This document shows positions 1-7,447 of a stretch of 8,487 bases of DNA, one piece after another (the stretch's first letter is position 1; each line of letters starts with the position of its first letter). Source of the DNA: Nitrospina sp. Its GTDB lineage: Bacteria; Nitrospinota; Nitrospinia; Nitrospinales; Nitrospinaceae. A program made the position numbers and the translations under genes. The notes under the pieces are model-generated. The model was not told where the DNA came from. It made no database searches and saw only the letters and a list, made by a program, of their open reading frames with translations. Where the stretch lies: assembly GCA_004357365.1 (NCBI GenBank), contig SMVT01000120.1, positions 1-8,487 on the forward strand, read 5' to 3'.

Positions 1-131
1 AAGCCGAAAACCATCATCCGGACATCATCATCAACTACCGGCGCATTACGGTGCGCTACTGGACCCATACCGCCGCCGGCGTCACCCTCGCCGACCTCCA
101 GATGGCGCAAAAAATTGATCCCCTTTTCTGA
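1..131 (+). CDS. phhB: 4a-hydroxytetrahydrobiopterin dehydratase (pterin-4a-carbinolamine dehydratase), 3' end only
   Basis: The frame beginning with the full codon at base 3 is open into the left edge and stops with TGA at 129-131, giving the last 42 residues. They contain an HHPD motif, then a Tyr, an RYWTH segment and a GVTLADLQMAQKID tail. This is the signature of the PCD/DCoH family: the His-His-Pro pair, the later Trp/Thr-His, and a GLT..D..LA..I C-terminus. These small cytoplasmic enzymes (about 100 residues) dehydrate 4a-hydroxytetrahydropterin to recycle the cofactor of aromatic amino acid hydroxylases; many bacteria carry them without a hydroxylase. The N-terminal half is outside the window. 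The family call is firm. The symbol follows common usage and the true physiological role is not shown. Confidence 0.85.
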   Translation, partial: AENHHPDIIINYRRITVRYWTHTAAGVTLADLQMAQKIDPLF

Positions 132-255
132 ATTAAATTTCGTTTAAAACACTGAAACCCATGGAACAGAAATATTCCCTGACCCAGAAGGGTCCAGAAG
201 GATTTTGTTTTCTTCATCCCCGCTTAATTCAAATTCTTTCCCATCCCCTGCCCCC

Positions 256-285
256 GGATTACATTTACAGCTTTCCATGTAATCC
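256..285. repeat. Perfect 9-bp inverted repeat, 12-base loop
   Basis: GGATTACAT (256-264) is exactly complementary in reverse to ATGTAATCC (277-285). The loop is 12 bases, and a T-rich but interrupted stretch follows (286-303). It could be a weak terminator for the upstream phhB-like gene or a regulator-binding dyad for the DUF2167 promoter about 40 bases downstream. The sequence does not decide which. Confidence 0.5.
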
Positions 286-326
286 TTAAAGTATTGTTTT
301 ATTTAAATAAAATTGCCTTTTTCCGC

Positions 327-355
327 TTGTATTTCCCGGTAAATTTACGATTATA
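327..355 (+). promoter_or_regulatory. Candidate sigma70-type promoter for the DUF2167 gene
   Basis: TTGTAT (327-332) is followed after 17 bases by ATTATA (350-355), or after 18 bases by TTATAG. The -10 match is mediocre. The spacing and the position about 90 bases before the ATG are reasonable. No better pair was seen in this gap. Confidence 0.35.
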
Positions 356-443
356 GAGGGATGGGACTTCATCATAACGAGGTTTTTGGAACAGCCTTGT
401 TAGCGTAAACGGTCAGCCGAGGGTTCCCGGGGTTAGAGGACAT

Positions 444-1355
444 ATGAAAAAATTATATACCCTGTTAGCGGTATGGATTATGTTGAGCTTGGCACCCGCG
501 GCCCATGCCGGCGACCCATCCTTTCCGCCGACTCAGCAGGCCGTGAACCAGGAAATTATCAACCTGCCCTGGGAATATGAGCTGCAGAAATACCCCCTGG
601 AAAAATCGAACAGCCATTTCAAGCTGAGCGAAGGGTTCGCCCTGTTACGTGGCGAGTCTGCCCGCCGTTTCGACTTTCTCACCCAGGGCATGGAAGATCC
701 GGATACGGAGGCCCTGATCTACAACCAGGACACTGAAATCCAGCTGATCTTTAACTACTATCCCTCGGGTTATGTTTCTCTGGAAGACTGGGAAGACCTG
801 GATGCGGCTGAACTGTTGGGCCAGATATCCGAAAATACGGAGAAGAGCAATGCCGAAAGAGCCAAGCACAATATTCACGGCTTGACCATCGGCGGCTGGC
901 TGCAAAAACCCCGCCTGAACGAAGACAACAATTCCGTGTCCTGGGTGTTTGACGTACTGGACGGCGAGGAAAGATACGTCAACGCTATTTCCATCAAACT
1001 GGGACGCAAGGGTTACGAAAAATTCACTTGGGTCAGCTCTTACGACGATTATCTGTTATCCATGGACCTGATGGCGGTTCTGGTGAGCCAGCAGTCCTTC
1101 GATGACGGTCACCGCTATGCGGACTACAGCGTGGGTGACACAATGGCGGCGTTCGGGATCGCCAGTCTGGTGGCGGTGACTGCCGGCGGCAACAAGCCGA
1201 AGGTGGGCCTGGCGGCGCTTTTCGCCGGCTTGCTGGCACTAGGCAAGAAACTGCTGATCCCCATTCTGATCGGGCTGGGAGCCATCGCCGCCTTTTTCAA
1301 GAAGCTGTTCGGCGGCAAAGATCCGAAGCCGCAACCAGATTCCCCCGAAGTTTAG
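444..1355 (+). CDS. DUF2167 family membrane-anchored secreted protein
   Basis: The 303-residue product starts with a signal peptide: KK, a hydrophobic core, then AHA|G with likely cleavage after residue 22. A soluble domain follows, with SGYV, a DLDAAELL segment, the GW..KP region and GHRYADY (222-228). The C-terminus is strongly hydrophobic (about 233-247, 254-267 and 270-285) and ends in a basic, Pro-rich tail. This order, an exported domain, GHRYADY and then two or three C-terminal hydrophobic segments before a KKLF basic end, is what I know of DUF2167. Members are described only as predicted membrane-anchored proteins with no assigned reaction. It probably sits in the inner membrane with the large domain in the periplasm. 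The ATG at 444 follows AGAGGA (435-440). It appears monocistronic and is closed by a strong terminator. The family call is good; the function is unknown. Confidence 0.82.
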   Translation: MKKLYTLLAVWIMLSLAPAAHAGDPSFPPTQQAVNQEIINLPWEYELQKYPLEKSNSHFKLSEGFALLRGESARRFDFLTQGMEDPDTEALIYNQDTEIQLIFNYYPSGYVSLEDWEDLDAAELLGQISENTEKSNAERAKHNIHGLTIGGWLQKPRLNEDNNSVSWVFDVLDGEERYVNAISIKLGRKGYEKFTWVSSYDDYLLSMDLMAVLVSQQSFDDGHRYADYSVGDTMAAFGIASLVAVTAGGNKPKVGLAALFAGLLALGKKLLIPILIGLGAIAAFFKKLFGGKDPKPQPDSPEV

Positions 1356-1366
1356 TTCTCTAACAA

Positions 1367-1405
1367 CAAAAACCCCTTCCGTTTGATGCGGAAGGGGTTT
1401 TTTTT
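1367..1405. terminator. Bidirectional rho-independent terminator between the DUF2167 gene and lysA
   Basis: AACCCCTTCCG (1371-1381) pairs perfectly with CGGAAGGGGTT (1389-1399) around a 7-base loop. It is followed by T residues to 1405 on the plus strand. The A-rich left flank (1367-1370 and before) gives a T-rich tail on the minus strand, so the same hairpin can end lysA transcripts coming the other way. Confidence 0.9.
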
Positions 1406-1427
1406 AGGGTAACAAGTGAAGGAACGT

Positions 1428-2663
1428 TTATACCTCTTCCCGGATCACGTCATCCAGGATTTGCCGCCGGCGAATCAGGACCACCTGGTCGCCATCGACC
1501 ATGACCTCCGGAATCAGCGGCTGGGAGTTGTAGTTGGAGGACATGACATACCCGTAAGCGCCCGTGCCGCCGATCACCATCAGATCCCCGCGTTGGGGAA
1601 GCGGTAACTTGCGCGCTACCGGTTCGTCATTTTTCTGGGTCAACAGGTCGCCCGACTCGCACACCGGTCCCGCCACAATGAGGTCGGTTTCCTCACCCAA
1701 CTCGTCGCCCACAAACCAGATGGGATGATAGGCCCCATAAGCCATCGGCCGAAGCAGGTGACAGAATCCGACATTGGTCAGGACATAATCCAACCGTTTT
1801 TTCTTTTCATCGAGGGTATGGTTGAGCGACCGCACCTCCCCGATCAAATACCCGCACCCGGCGACGAATCTCCGGCCCGGTTCGATTTCGCAGGTGATGG
1901 GCCGGCCGAAATGCGCCTCCAGCTCCCGCGCCCGTTCTTCCAGGATAGGCTGATAGTGGCCGATGTCCACCTGCGGCTTTTCCGAATGGTATTCATAAGG
2001 CAGTCCACCGCCGAAATTCACGACGCGCAACTCGGGGAACTGCTTGGCGAATTCCACCAGCTTGCCGGTGATGCGGCTGAGGTGTTCCATGTCGCCGCCG
2101 GACCCGATATGGGTGTGCATCCCCGTCAGCTGCAGATCGAATTCCCGGGCGATGGCCAGGGCTTCGTCAAGCTTCTCGTGCCAGATGCCGAAGGACGATG
2201 CCGGGCCGCCCACGTTGGTGCGGTTATTGTGACCCGATCCCTTGCCGGGATTGATGCGGATGGACACGCCGTCGGAACCGAACCCCAGTCGCTGGAAGGT
2301 TTCTCCGTATTCCTCCAACATGCCCAGCGAACCGCAGGAGCAGAAAATCTGGTTCTTCAAACAGAACTCGGCGTCCTCGGCATTAAAAAAGACGTCGCTG
2401 GTCAGGCAGATATCCTTAGGCGGATAGCCGGCCTTGAACGCCCTCTGGATTTCGGAAATGCTCACCGCGTCGATTTTAATTCCGAAATTCAGCATCTCCT
2501 TCAGAATTTTCGCGTTGGAGCAGGACTTCATGGAAAAGCGGACCACCGGCGACAACGGCATGATTTCCGCAATGGCCTCGCGGAGCGCCCTCAGACTGTA
2601 AACATAAACCGGGGTGCCGAACTGTTTGGCGATGTCCCGGACATCCACTTTTTCAATGTTCAT
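1428..2663 (-). CDS. lysA: Diaminopimelate decarboxylase
   Basis: This PLP enzyme decarboxylates meso-diaminopimelate to L-lysine, the last step of lysine biosynthesis, in the cytoplasm. The 411-residue product has the fold-III (alanine racemase-like) barrel followed by a beta domain. The PLP lysine is K46 in SMKSCSN. HTHIGSG is at 183-189, a phosphate-binding GGGL at 218-221, EPGR at 261-264, the active-site CESGD at 335-339 (C335), GAYG with Y370, and MSSNYN just after. The KSCSN, IKIDAVSISEI and LIRRRQ segments resemble the E. coli LysA branch (about 420 residues, KACSN, LIRRRQ) more than the common KAN type. I chose the ATG at 2663, which has GGGAA upstream. A TTG at 2675 in the same frame would add four residues. 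It is divergent from speA. Confidence 0.93.
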   Translation of the reverse strand: MNIEKVDVRDIAKQFGTPVYVYSLRALREAIAEIMPLSPVVRFSMKSCSNAKILKEMLNFGIKIDAVSISEIQRAFKAGYPPKDICLTSDVFFNAEDAEFCLKNQIFCSCGSLGMLEEYGETFQRLGFGSDGVSIRINPGKGSGHNNRTNVGGPASSFGIWHEKLDEALAIAREFDLQLTGMHTHIGSGGDMEHLSRITGKLVEFAKQFPELRVVNFGGGLPYEYHSEKPQVDIGHYQPILEERARELEAHFGRPITCEIEPGRRFVAGCGYLIGEVRSLNHTLDEKKKRLDYVLTNVGFCHLLRPMAYGAYHPIWFVGDELGEETDLIVAGPVCESGDLLTQKNDEPVARKLPLPQRGDLMVIGGTGAYGYVMSSNYNSQPLIPEVMVDGDQVVLIRRRQILDDVIREEV

Positions 2664-2702
2664 TGATGTTCCCAATGAGGCCCGATTTAAAAAATTCGGA
2701 TT

Positions 2703-2731
2703 TTTATACCATAAAATACTGTATTTATGAA
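2703..2731 (-). promoter_or_regulatory. Sigma70-type promoter of lysA
   Basis: Read on the minus strand, TTCATA (2731-2726) is followed after exactly 17 bases by TATAAA (2708-2703). Transcription would start about 30 bases before the lysA ATG. Four -35 bases and five -10 bases match consensus. Confidence 0.6.
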
Positions 2732-2759
2732 ATTTCTTTCATTTCCCGCAATACCGTCC

Positions 2760-2774
2760 CGGGCCCGGGGCCCG
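2760..2774. repeat. GC-only palindrome between the lysA and speA promoters
   Basis: CGGGCCC (2760-2766), a central G, and GGGCCCG (2768-2774) form a perfect 15-base dyad in otherwise AT-rich DNA. It lies 10 bases before the speA -35 box and about 28 bases before the lysA -35 box. The placement suggests a shared operator, but no regulator is known from the window. Confidence 0.55.
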
Positions 2775-2784
2775 CTGAATTTGT

Positions 2785-2814
2785 TTGACATTCTCGCCCA
2801 ATCTCATTTATATA
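2785..2814 (+). promoter_or_regulatory. Sigma70-type promoter of speA
   Basis: A consensus TTGACA (2785-2790) is followed by TATATA (2809-2814) at 18 bases, or by TTATAT (2808-2813) at 17 bases. The predicted leader is about 55-60 bases long and begins with a small hairpin (2821-2836). Confidence 0.7.
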
Positions 2815-2820
2815 AATCGC

Positions 2821-2836
2821 AGGGCGCACCTGCCCT
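2821..2836 (+). other. Small hairpin at the predicted 5' end of the speA transcript
   Basis: AGGGC (2821-2825) pairs with GCCCT (2832-2836) around a 6-base loop. It lies within a few bases of the predicted transcription start. Such 5'-terminal stems often stabilise messages. It is too short and too far from the ATG to call a riboswitch or attenuator. Confidence 0.35.
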
Positions 2837-2878
2837 TCACTGAATCGTTTCGTTAATCTTCGTTTCCGGAAAATCCGA

Positions 2879-4789
2879 ATGCAAAAATGGACCATCGAAA
2901 AATCCTTGGAGCTGTATAACATCGAAGGCTGGGGCTCGGGCTATTTCGGCATCAATTCCGAGGGCCATATGGTTGTTCGCCCAGGCAAATCCAGCCAGCA
3001 CACTATCGATTTGAAAAACCTGGTCGATGACATCCAGGCCAAGGGCTATTCGCTCCCGGTGCTGATCCGTTTTTCGGACATTCTCAAATCCAGTATCGCA
3101 GAATTGGCCGACGCATTTCAAACGGCATCTCGGGAACACAATTACACCGGAACCTATCATGGCGTGTATCCCATTAAAGTCAACCAGCAGAGGCAGGTGG
3201 TGGAGGAAATCGTCAAATTCGGCCGGCCCTACAACATCGGGCTGGAGGCCGGTTCCAAGCCGGAATTGCATGCCATCCTCGCCATCATGGACAACCCGGA
3301 GGCCCTGCTGATCTGCAACGGTTACAAAGACGAGGCGTTCATCCGTCTGGCGCTGATGGGCCAGAAGCTGGGCAAAAAAGTCTTCATCGTGGTGGAAAGG
3401 CTGTCGGAGCTGAAAATCATCGTTCGCGTCTCAAAGGAACTCGACATCCGGCCCAACATCGGCCTGCGCATCAAGCTGGTCACCGCCGGGTCGGGCCGCT
3501 GGGCCTCCACCGGCGGCGAAAACTCCAAATTCGGCCTGAGCCCCATCGAACTGGTGGAAGCCCTCGACATTGCGAAAGAGGAAAATATCGTCGATTGCAT
3601 CCGGCTGATCCATTTTCATCTGGGAAGCCAGATCACCAACATCCGGCGGATCAAGACCAGCCTCAAGGAAATCTGCCGGTATTACTCCGAATTGATGCGC
3701 CAGGGTTTCAACATCGAATACATCGACGTCGGCGGCGGACTCGGGGTGGACTACGACGGTTCGCGCTCCACATTCGCGTCGAGCACCAACTATACGGTTC
3801 AGGAATACGCCAATGACGTGGTCTACCATCTGTACGAAATCTGCGAAGAGGAAGACCTGCCACACCCCAACATCATTTCCGAATCGGGGCGCGCGCTGAC
3901 CGCGTATCATTCCATGCTGGTGTTCAACGTGCTGGACGTCGCCTCCTTTCCCGGCCTCGATCACGATCTGACCATCGGCGATGAAGCGCCGACAGTGGTG
4001 CAGGACCTCCATTACGTATGGGGGCAGGCGTCCAATAAAAACATCATCGAATCCTGGCACGACGCAGTGGACCTCAAGGACCAGGCGCAGAACCAGTTTT
4101 TCCTGGGATTGATCTCGCTGAAGGACCGGGCCCTGGCAGACCAGTTATTCTGGGGCATTTGCCGCAAGATTCAGGACATGGCGTCGCGCCTCAAATACAT
4201 GCCCGACGAACTCAAAAACCTGCCGCAGAAAATGGCGGACAAATACTTCTGCAACTTTTCCGTGTTTCAATCCCTGCCCGACTCGTGGGCCATCGACCAG
4301 GTGTTTCCCATCGTGCCGATCCAGAGGCTCAACGAAGAGCCGACCCGGCAGGGAACGTTGATGGACCTCACCTGCGACTCCGACGGCGTCATCGACGGAT
4401 TCATCGGCGCCCAAAACACCGAAAAGACCCTGCCCCTGCACCCGGTGCAACCGGGCGAACCCTACCGCATCGGCATCTTTCTGACCGGCGCCTATCAGGA
4501 AATCCTGGGCGATTTACACAACCTGTTCGGCGACACCAACACCGTTCACATTTCAATGAACAAGGACGGGACGCTGAAATACGAACAGATCATCGAAGGC
4601 GAAAACGTTGCCGACGTGCTCGATTACGTGCAGTTCCGCGCTGACGAATTGGCGGGGCGCATGGCGGGATTTCTGATCCACAGCGTACGCGACGGCAACA
4701 TCAGCCAAGACGAAGCCGACCGCTTCCTCACCCTCTACAAAGAAGGCCTGGCAGGCTACACCTACCTCCTTAAGCCCACTCTGGAATAA
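2879..4789 (+). CDS. speA: Biosynthetic arginine decarboxylase
   Basis: SpeA decarboxylates L-arginine to agmatine, which is then converted to putrescine, using PLP and Mg2+. The 636 residues fit the family's 630-660. Landmarks are VYPIKVNQQ with the PLP lysine K100, a GLEAGSKPEL stretch, STGGENSKFGL (210-220), HFHLGSQ (245-251), DVGGGLGVDYDG (from 283), SESGRALTAYH, and LTCDSDG with the active-site cysteine C499. After these comes the C-terminal RIGIFLTGAYQEILGDLHN segment typical of the SpeA class rather than of LysA. The ATG at 2879 has only a weak SD, GGAAAA at 2868-2873; the first residues already align with the family's YNI.GWG start, so I see no better start. Its promoter is close upstream. 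It is convergent with the suhB-like gene, and no clear terminator separates them. It is intact. Confidence 0.95.
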   Translation: MQKWTIEKSLELYNIEGWGSGYFGINSEGHMVVRPGKSSQHTIDLKNLVDDIQAKGYSLPVLIRFSDILKSSIAELADAFQTASREHNYTGTYHGVYPIKVNQQRQVVEEIVKFGRPYNIGLEAGSKPELHAILAIMDNPEALLICNGYKDEAFIRLALMGQKLGKKVFIVVERLSELKIIVRVSKELDIRPNIGLRIKLVTAGSGRWASTGGENSKFGLSPIELVEALDIAKEENIVDCIRLIHFHLGSQITNIRRIKTSLKEICRYYSELMRQGFNIEYIDVGGGLGVDYDGSRSTFASSTNYTVQEYANDVVYHLYEICEEEDLPHPNIISESGRALTAYHSMLVFNVLDVASFPGLDHDLTIGDEAPTVVQDLHYVWGQASNKNIIESWHDAVDLKDQAQNQFFLGLISLKDRALADQLFWGICRKIQDMASRLKYMPDELKNLPQKMADKYFCNFSVFQSLPDSWAIDQVFPIVPIQRLNEEPTRQGTLMDLTCDSDGVIDGFIGAQNTEKTLPLHPVQPGEPYRIGIFLTGAYQEILGDLHNLFGDTNTVHISMNKDGTLKYEQIIEGENVADVLDYVQFRADELAGRMAGFLIHSVRDGNISQDEADRFLTLYKEGLAGYTYLLKPTLE

Positions 4790-4902
4790 AATTTCCTCTG
4801 TAAAAAAATGTAATAACGAATTTTAATTCGCCGGGGAGCGGTAACGTTCGCGCTTGCGGGTGTCGAGGGAGTAAAACGTATCGCGCCAGTAAGTAAGAAA
4901 AC

Positions 4903-5682
4903 TCAACCAGACCCTTGTTGCAGGAGGGCGACCATGTCCTGGTGAATATGGCCGTTGGAGGCGAGGACGGAGCGGTCGCCCATCTGAAACGGGGAGCCGT
5001 CGAACCGGGTCACTTGGCCGCCCGCCTCTTCGACCATCAGCCAGCCCGCGGCGTAGTCCCAGGGATGCAATTTCAGCTCCCAGAATCCCTCGAACCGTCC
5101 CATGGCGGTGTAGCACAAATCCATTGCCGCCGAACCGGGACGCCGCAAAGCCTGACACGCCTTGATAAAATTCCGGAAGTGGTTGAGGTTGTTGATGGAC
5201 GATTCGTTGATGTCGTAAGCGAACCCGGTGGCCAGCAGACTCTTTTTCAATTCGGTGGTGGTGGAAACGGAGATCGGTTTGCCGTTGAGGGTCACGCCTT
5301 TTCCCTTTTCGGCGACGAACAATTCATCGAGGCAGGGATTGTAAATCACGCCCACCACCACCTCGCCCCGGCACTGGTAGCCGATCGACACGCAGTAACA
5401 AGGATAACCGTGGGCGTAGTTCACGGTGCCGTCGATCGGATCGATCACCCACAGATGATCGGCGTCGCCGGCCGTCGCGCCGGACTCCTCGGCGAGAAAA
5501 GCGTGACTGGGAAACTCTTTCTTGATCCTGCCGATGATTTCCTTTTCGCACAGCAGGTCGACTTCGGTAACGAGGTTGATTTCGCCCTTGTAATGGATTT
5601 CACCGATGTTGTCGGCGCGTTCTTTCTGGATGCGCCCCGCCGCGAGGGCCGCCTCCACCGCCAGCTTGCGGGGTTCGCTCAT
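4903..5682 (-). CDS. suhB: Inositol monophosphatase family protein (SuhB-like)
   Basis: The 259-residue product has the full metal-dependent phosphatase signature. K32 lies in YKGEINLVTEVD, the metal ligands E65/E66 in FLAEESG, motif A DPIDGT is at 81-86 (D81, D84), and motif B WDYAAG starts at W208 (ligand D209). Such enzymes hydrolyse phosphate monoesters with Mg2+/Li+-sensitive chemistry. Bacterial relatives act on inositol-1-phosphate, fructose-1,6-bisphosphate, histidinol phosphate or NADP, and SuhB also binds RNA polymerase in rRNA antitermination. The substrate cannot be read here, so the symbol is provisional. The ATG at 5682 overlaps the mnmA stop in an ATGA, so translation is probably coupled. 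It is the last gene of the rsmD-mnmA operon, a setting that would suit an RNA-related role. Confidence 0.88.
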   Translation of the reverse strand: MSEPRKLAVEAALAAGRIQKERADNIGEIHYKGEINLVTEVDLLCEKEIIGRIKKEFPSHAFLAEESGATAGDADHLWVIDPIDGTVNYAHGYPCYCVSIGYQCRGEVVVGVIYNPCLDELFVAEKGKGVTLNGKPISVSTTTELKKSLLATGFAYDINESSINNLNHFRNFIKACQALRRPGSAAMDLCYTAMGRFEGFWELKLHPWDYAAGWLMVEEAGGQVTRFDGSPFQMGDRSVLASNGHIHQDMVALLQQGSG

Positions 5683-6767
5683 TCGATCCAGCCCCCGCCG
5701 ATGATGCAGTCGTCCCGGTAGAACACGGCGGACTGGCCGGGAGCCACGGCGGGCTGGGGCATGTTCATCTGAACGCGGGCGCGTCCCCCGGGAAGCGGCG
5801 TCACCACCGAATCGACCGCCCGGTGGCGGTAACGGATCTGGACTTCCGCTTCGAACGGTTCGCAGTGGTCGAGGTGCCAGCTGACGTCGCTCACGGTGAA
5901 CTCTTCTTTGAACAGATCGTTTTTGGGGCCAACGGTGATTTCATTTTTCACCGAATTGATGGCGGTCACATAATACGGCTCCGGCAGGCCGCCCAGGTTG
6001 AGTCCCTTGCGCTGGCCGATGGTGAAAGCGGGATATCCCTTGTGCGTGCCCAACACTTCGCCTTCGGCGTTGACGAGTGCGCCGGGCTGGAAGGCTTCCT
6101 GATCCACCTGACCGGCGATGAATGCGGCGTAATCGTTGTCCGGGATGAAACAGATTTCGTGAGACTCCGGCTTGCCGGCGACGTTGAGGCCGATGGACTC
6201 CGCCAGCCGCCGCACTTCCGGCTTTTCCATTTCGCCCAGCGGGAAAAAAGTCTGTGCCAACTGCTCCTGGGACAGGTTGAACAGGAAGTAACTTTGATCC
6301 TTGGACCGGTCCCGGCCACGCTTGACGGTGTAGCGTCCTTTTTCATCCTGAACGACGGACGCGTAATGCCCGGTGGCGACGTAATCGTAACCGTAAATCT
6401 GCGCCTTGTTCATGAGCTCGTCGAACTTGAGCTTTTTGTTGCAGGCGGTGCAGGGAATCGGCGTACGCGCCTGCATATATTCCGAGATGAAATAGTCGAC
6501 CACTTCCTTGCGGAATTCCTTTTCGAGATTCAGGATGTAATGCGGGATGCCGACCTTCTCGGCGACACGGCGGGCATCGGCGAGGTCGTCGAGCGAACAG
6601 CAGGTGCCGAAGCGGTGGTCGGTGTCCCAGCTGTAATTCCACAGCTGGAGCGAGATGCCGATGAGGTCGTAGCCCTGGTCCTTGAGCAGGGCGGCGGCGA
6701 CGGAACTGTCCACCCCGCCGCTCATGGCGATAACGATTTTTTTATCTTTGGGAATCGATACGTTCAT
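5679..6767 (-). CDS. mnmA: tRNA-specific 2-thiouridylase MnmA
   Basis: MnmA activates U34 of tRNA-Lys, tRNA-Glu and tRNA-Gln with ATP and inserts sulfur to give 2-thiouridine. The 362 residues match the family. The ATP-pyrophosphatase P-loop SGGVDSS is at 16-22. Other landmarks are WNYSWD with GTCCS (54-58), the nucleophile C109 in ACNKKLKF, GHYA (133-136), the SKDQSYFLF signature (155-163), and the second catalytic cysteine C206 in HEICFI. An extra C106 makes a CxxC with the nucleophile. I chose the ATG at 6767 because the P-loop then sits close to the N-terminus as usual. The frame is open back to 6869, but that extension runs into the rsmD coding sequence and looks non-homologous. The gap to rsmD is 16 bases, and the stop overlaps the start of the next gene. 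Confidence 0.94.
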   Translation of the reverse strand: MNVSIPKDKKIVIAMSGGVDSSVAAALLKDQGYDLIGISLQLWNYSWDTDHRFGTCCSLDDLADARRVAEKVGIPHYILNLEKEFRKEVVDYFISEYMQARTPIPCTACNKKLKFDELMNKAQIYGYDYVATGHYASVVQDEKGRYTVKRGRDRSKDQSYFLFNLSQEQLAQTFFPLGEMEKPEVRRLAESIGLNVAGKPESHEICFIPDNDYAAFIAGQVDQEAFQPGALVNAEGEVLGTHKGYPAFTIGQRKGLNLGGLPEPYYVTAINSVKNEITVGPKNDLFKEEFTVSDVSWHLDHCEPFEAEVQIRYRHRAVDSVVTPLPGGRARVQMNMPQPAVAPGQSAVFYRDDCIIGGGWIE

Positions 6768-6783
6768 TAATTTCACTTTTAGG

Positions 6784-7377
6784 TCATGCTGAGTCTGGCG
6801 AAGCAGGACTGAAAAACGACAGGCAGGTGTCGCCGATTTGCCGGGTTTTGGTAAGGACCAGTCTATCATAATTTTCCTGCAGGGCCGTTTTGTGATGGTG
6901 CTCGGCGATCACCCGGGCCGATTCCGCCAGCAGGCCGGAATGCGCCAGCGCGGTCAGCGTTTCCTCGTACAGGTCCTTGGCGTAGGGCGGGTCGACATAC
7001 ACGCAATCGAACCGATGGTGACGCTCCGCCAGCACTTTGAGGGCGTGCAGGGCGTTGGATTTGAGCAGTATCCAGTTTTTCGACTTTTTCTCCTCGCCCT
7101 CGGTATCCAGAAACCGGCATTTGGCCAGATTCTGATAGATGACGGCCTGGGCTCTGGAGTTGAGCTCCACGAACACCACCTCGGCGGCGCCCCGGCTGAG
7201 CGCCTCGATACCCACAGCGCCGGATCCGGCGAACAGGTCGAGCAAGCGGGCGCCCTCGATTTCCCCGGCAATCTGGTTGAACAGAGATTCCCTCACCCGG
7301 TCGAGAGTGGGCCTCACTCGCGCTCCTCTGAGACTGGCGAGGGGGATGCTTTTGGCGGTGCCACCGATCACGCGCAT
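6784..7377 (-). CDS. rsmD: 16S rRNA (guanine966-N2)-methyltransferase RsmD
   Basis: RsmD uses S-adenosylmethionine to methylate N2 of G966 in 16S rRNA. The 197-residue protein begins MRVIGGTAKS and has the RPTLDRVRESLFN helix (23-34). The SAM-binding LDLFAGSGAVGIEALSRGA starts at 46, an acidic VFVELN segment is near 68-73, and the catalytic DPPY is at 129-132. That motif order and the length are standard. The ATG at 7377 has AGGA ten bases upstream. It is first in an operon with mnmA and the suhB-like gene, with a promoter at 7448-7476. In many bacteria rsmD is followed by coaD, but here it is not. The C-terminal DSA residues and stop lie just before the mnmA start. Confidence 0.93.
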   Translation of the reverse strand: MRVIGGTAKSIPLASLRGARVRPTLDRVRESLFNQIAGEIEGARLLDLFAGSGAVGIEALSRGAAEVVFVELNSRAQAVIYQNLAKCRFLDTEGEEKKSKNWILLKSNALHALKVLAERHHRFDCVYVDPPYAKDLYEETLTALAHSGLLAESARVIAEHHHKTALQENYDRLVLTKTRQIGDTCLSFFSPASPDSA

Positions 7378-7447
7378 TAGAAATTGATCCTGATAAGGGT
7401 TCCGAATGGAGCACTATCCCGATGCTTTTTCGGGGGTTCAGCCCTGT

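Larger units (their letters stand above)
132..443. other. Intergenic region between the phhB-like gene and the DUF2167 gene
   Basis: These 312 bases hold no convincing coding frame. They are AT-rich in the middle (about 286-320). Visible features are a 10-base-spaced duplication of CCAGAAGG (184-191 and 194-201), a 9-bp inverted repeat (256-285), a weak sigma70-like promoter (327-355) and the AGAGGA ribosome binding site (435-440) of the following gene. No strong rho-independent terminator for the upstream gene is seen. Confidence 0.6.

Noticed and set aside
388..405. Possible sigma54 promoter (TGGAAC...TTGTT) before the DUF2167 gene
   Set aside because: The GG to GT spacing is one base short of the strict -24/-12 requirement and the -12 GC is missing.
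1725..2666. Long plus-strand open frame opposite lysA
   Set aside because: It is the antisense shadow of a clearly recognised gene with all catalytic motifs, and its translation shows no family features.
2664..2675. TTG start giving lysA four more residues
   Set aside because: The ATG at 2663 has the GGGAA sequence at a suitable distance. A TTG start is possible but has no better ribosome binding site.
2821..2878. Riboswitch or attenuator in the speA leader
   Set aside because: The leader is under 60 bases with a single short stem and no leader peptide or competing structure.
3431..4060. Minus-strand open frame inside speA
   Set aside because: Antisense shadow of speA; composition is His/Val/Asp-rich in the way high-GC reverse frames usually are.
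4817..4830. CGAATT/AATTCG hairpin as terminator between speA and the suhB-like gene
   Set aside because: The stem is only 6 bp and AT-rich, with no T-run directly after it on either strand.
5823..6770. Plus-strand 315-residue frame opposite mnmA
   Set aside because: Shadow of mnmA, which carries the full set of catalytic motifs on the other strand.
6768..6869. N-terminal extension of MnmA by 34 residues
   Set aside because: The extra residues overlap the rsmD 3' end in another frame, and the P-loop would be too far from the start for the family. The ATG at 6767 is preferred.
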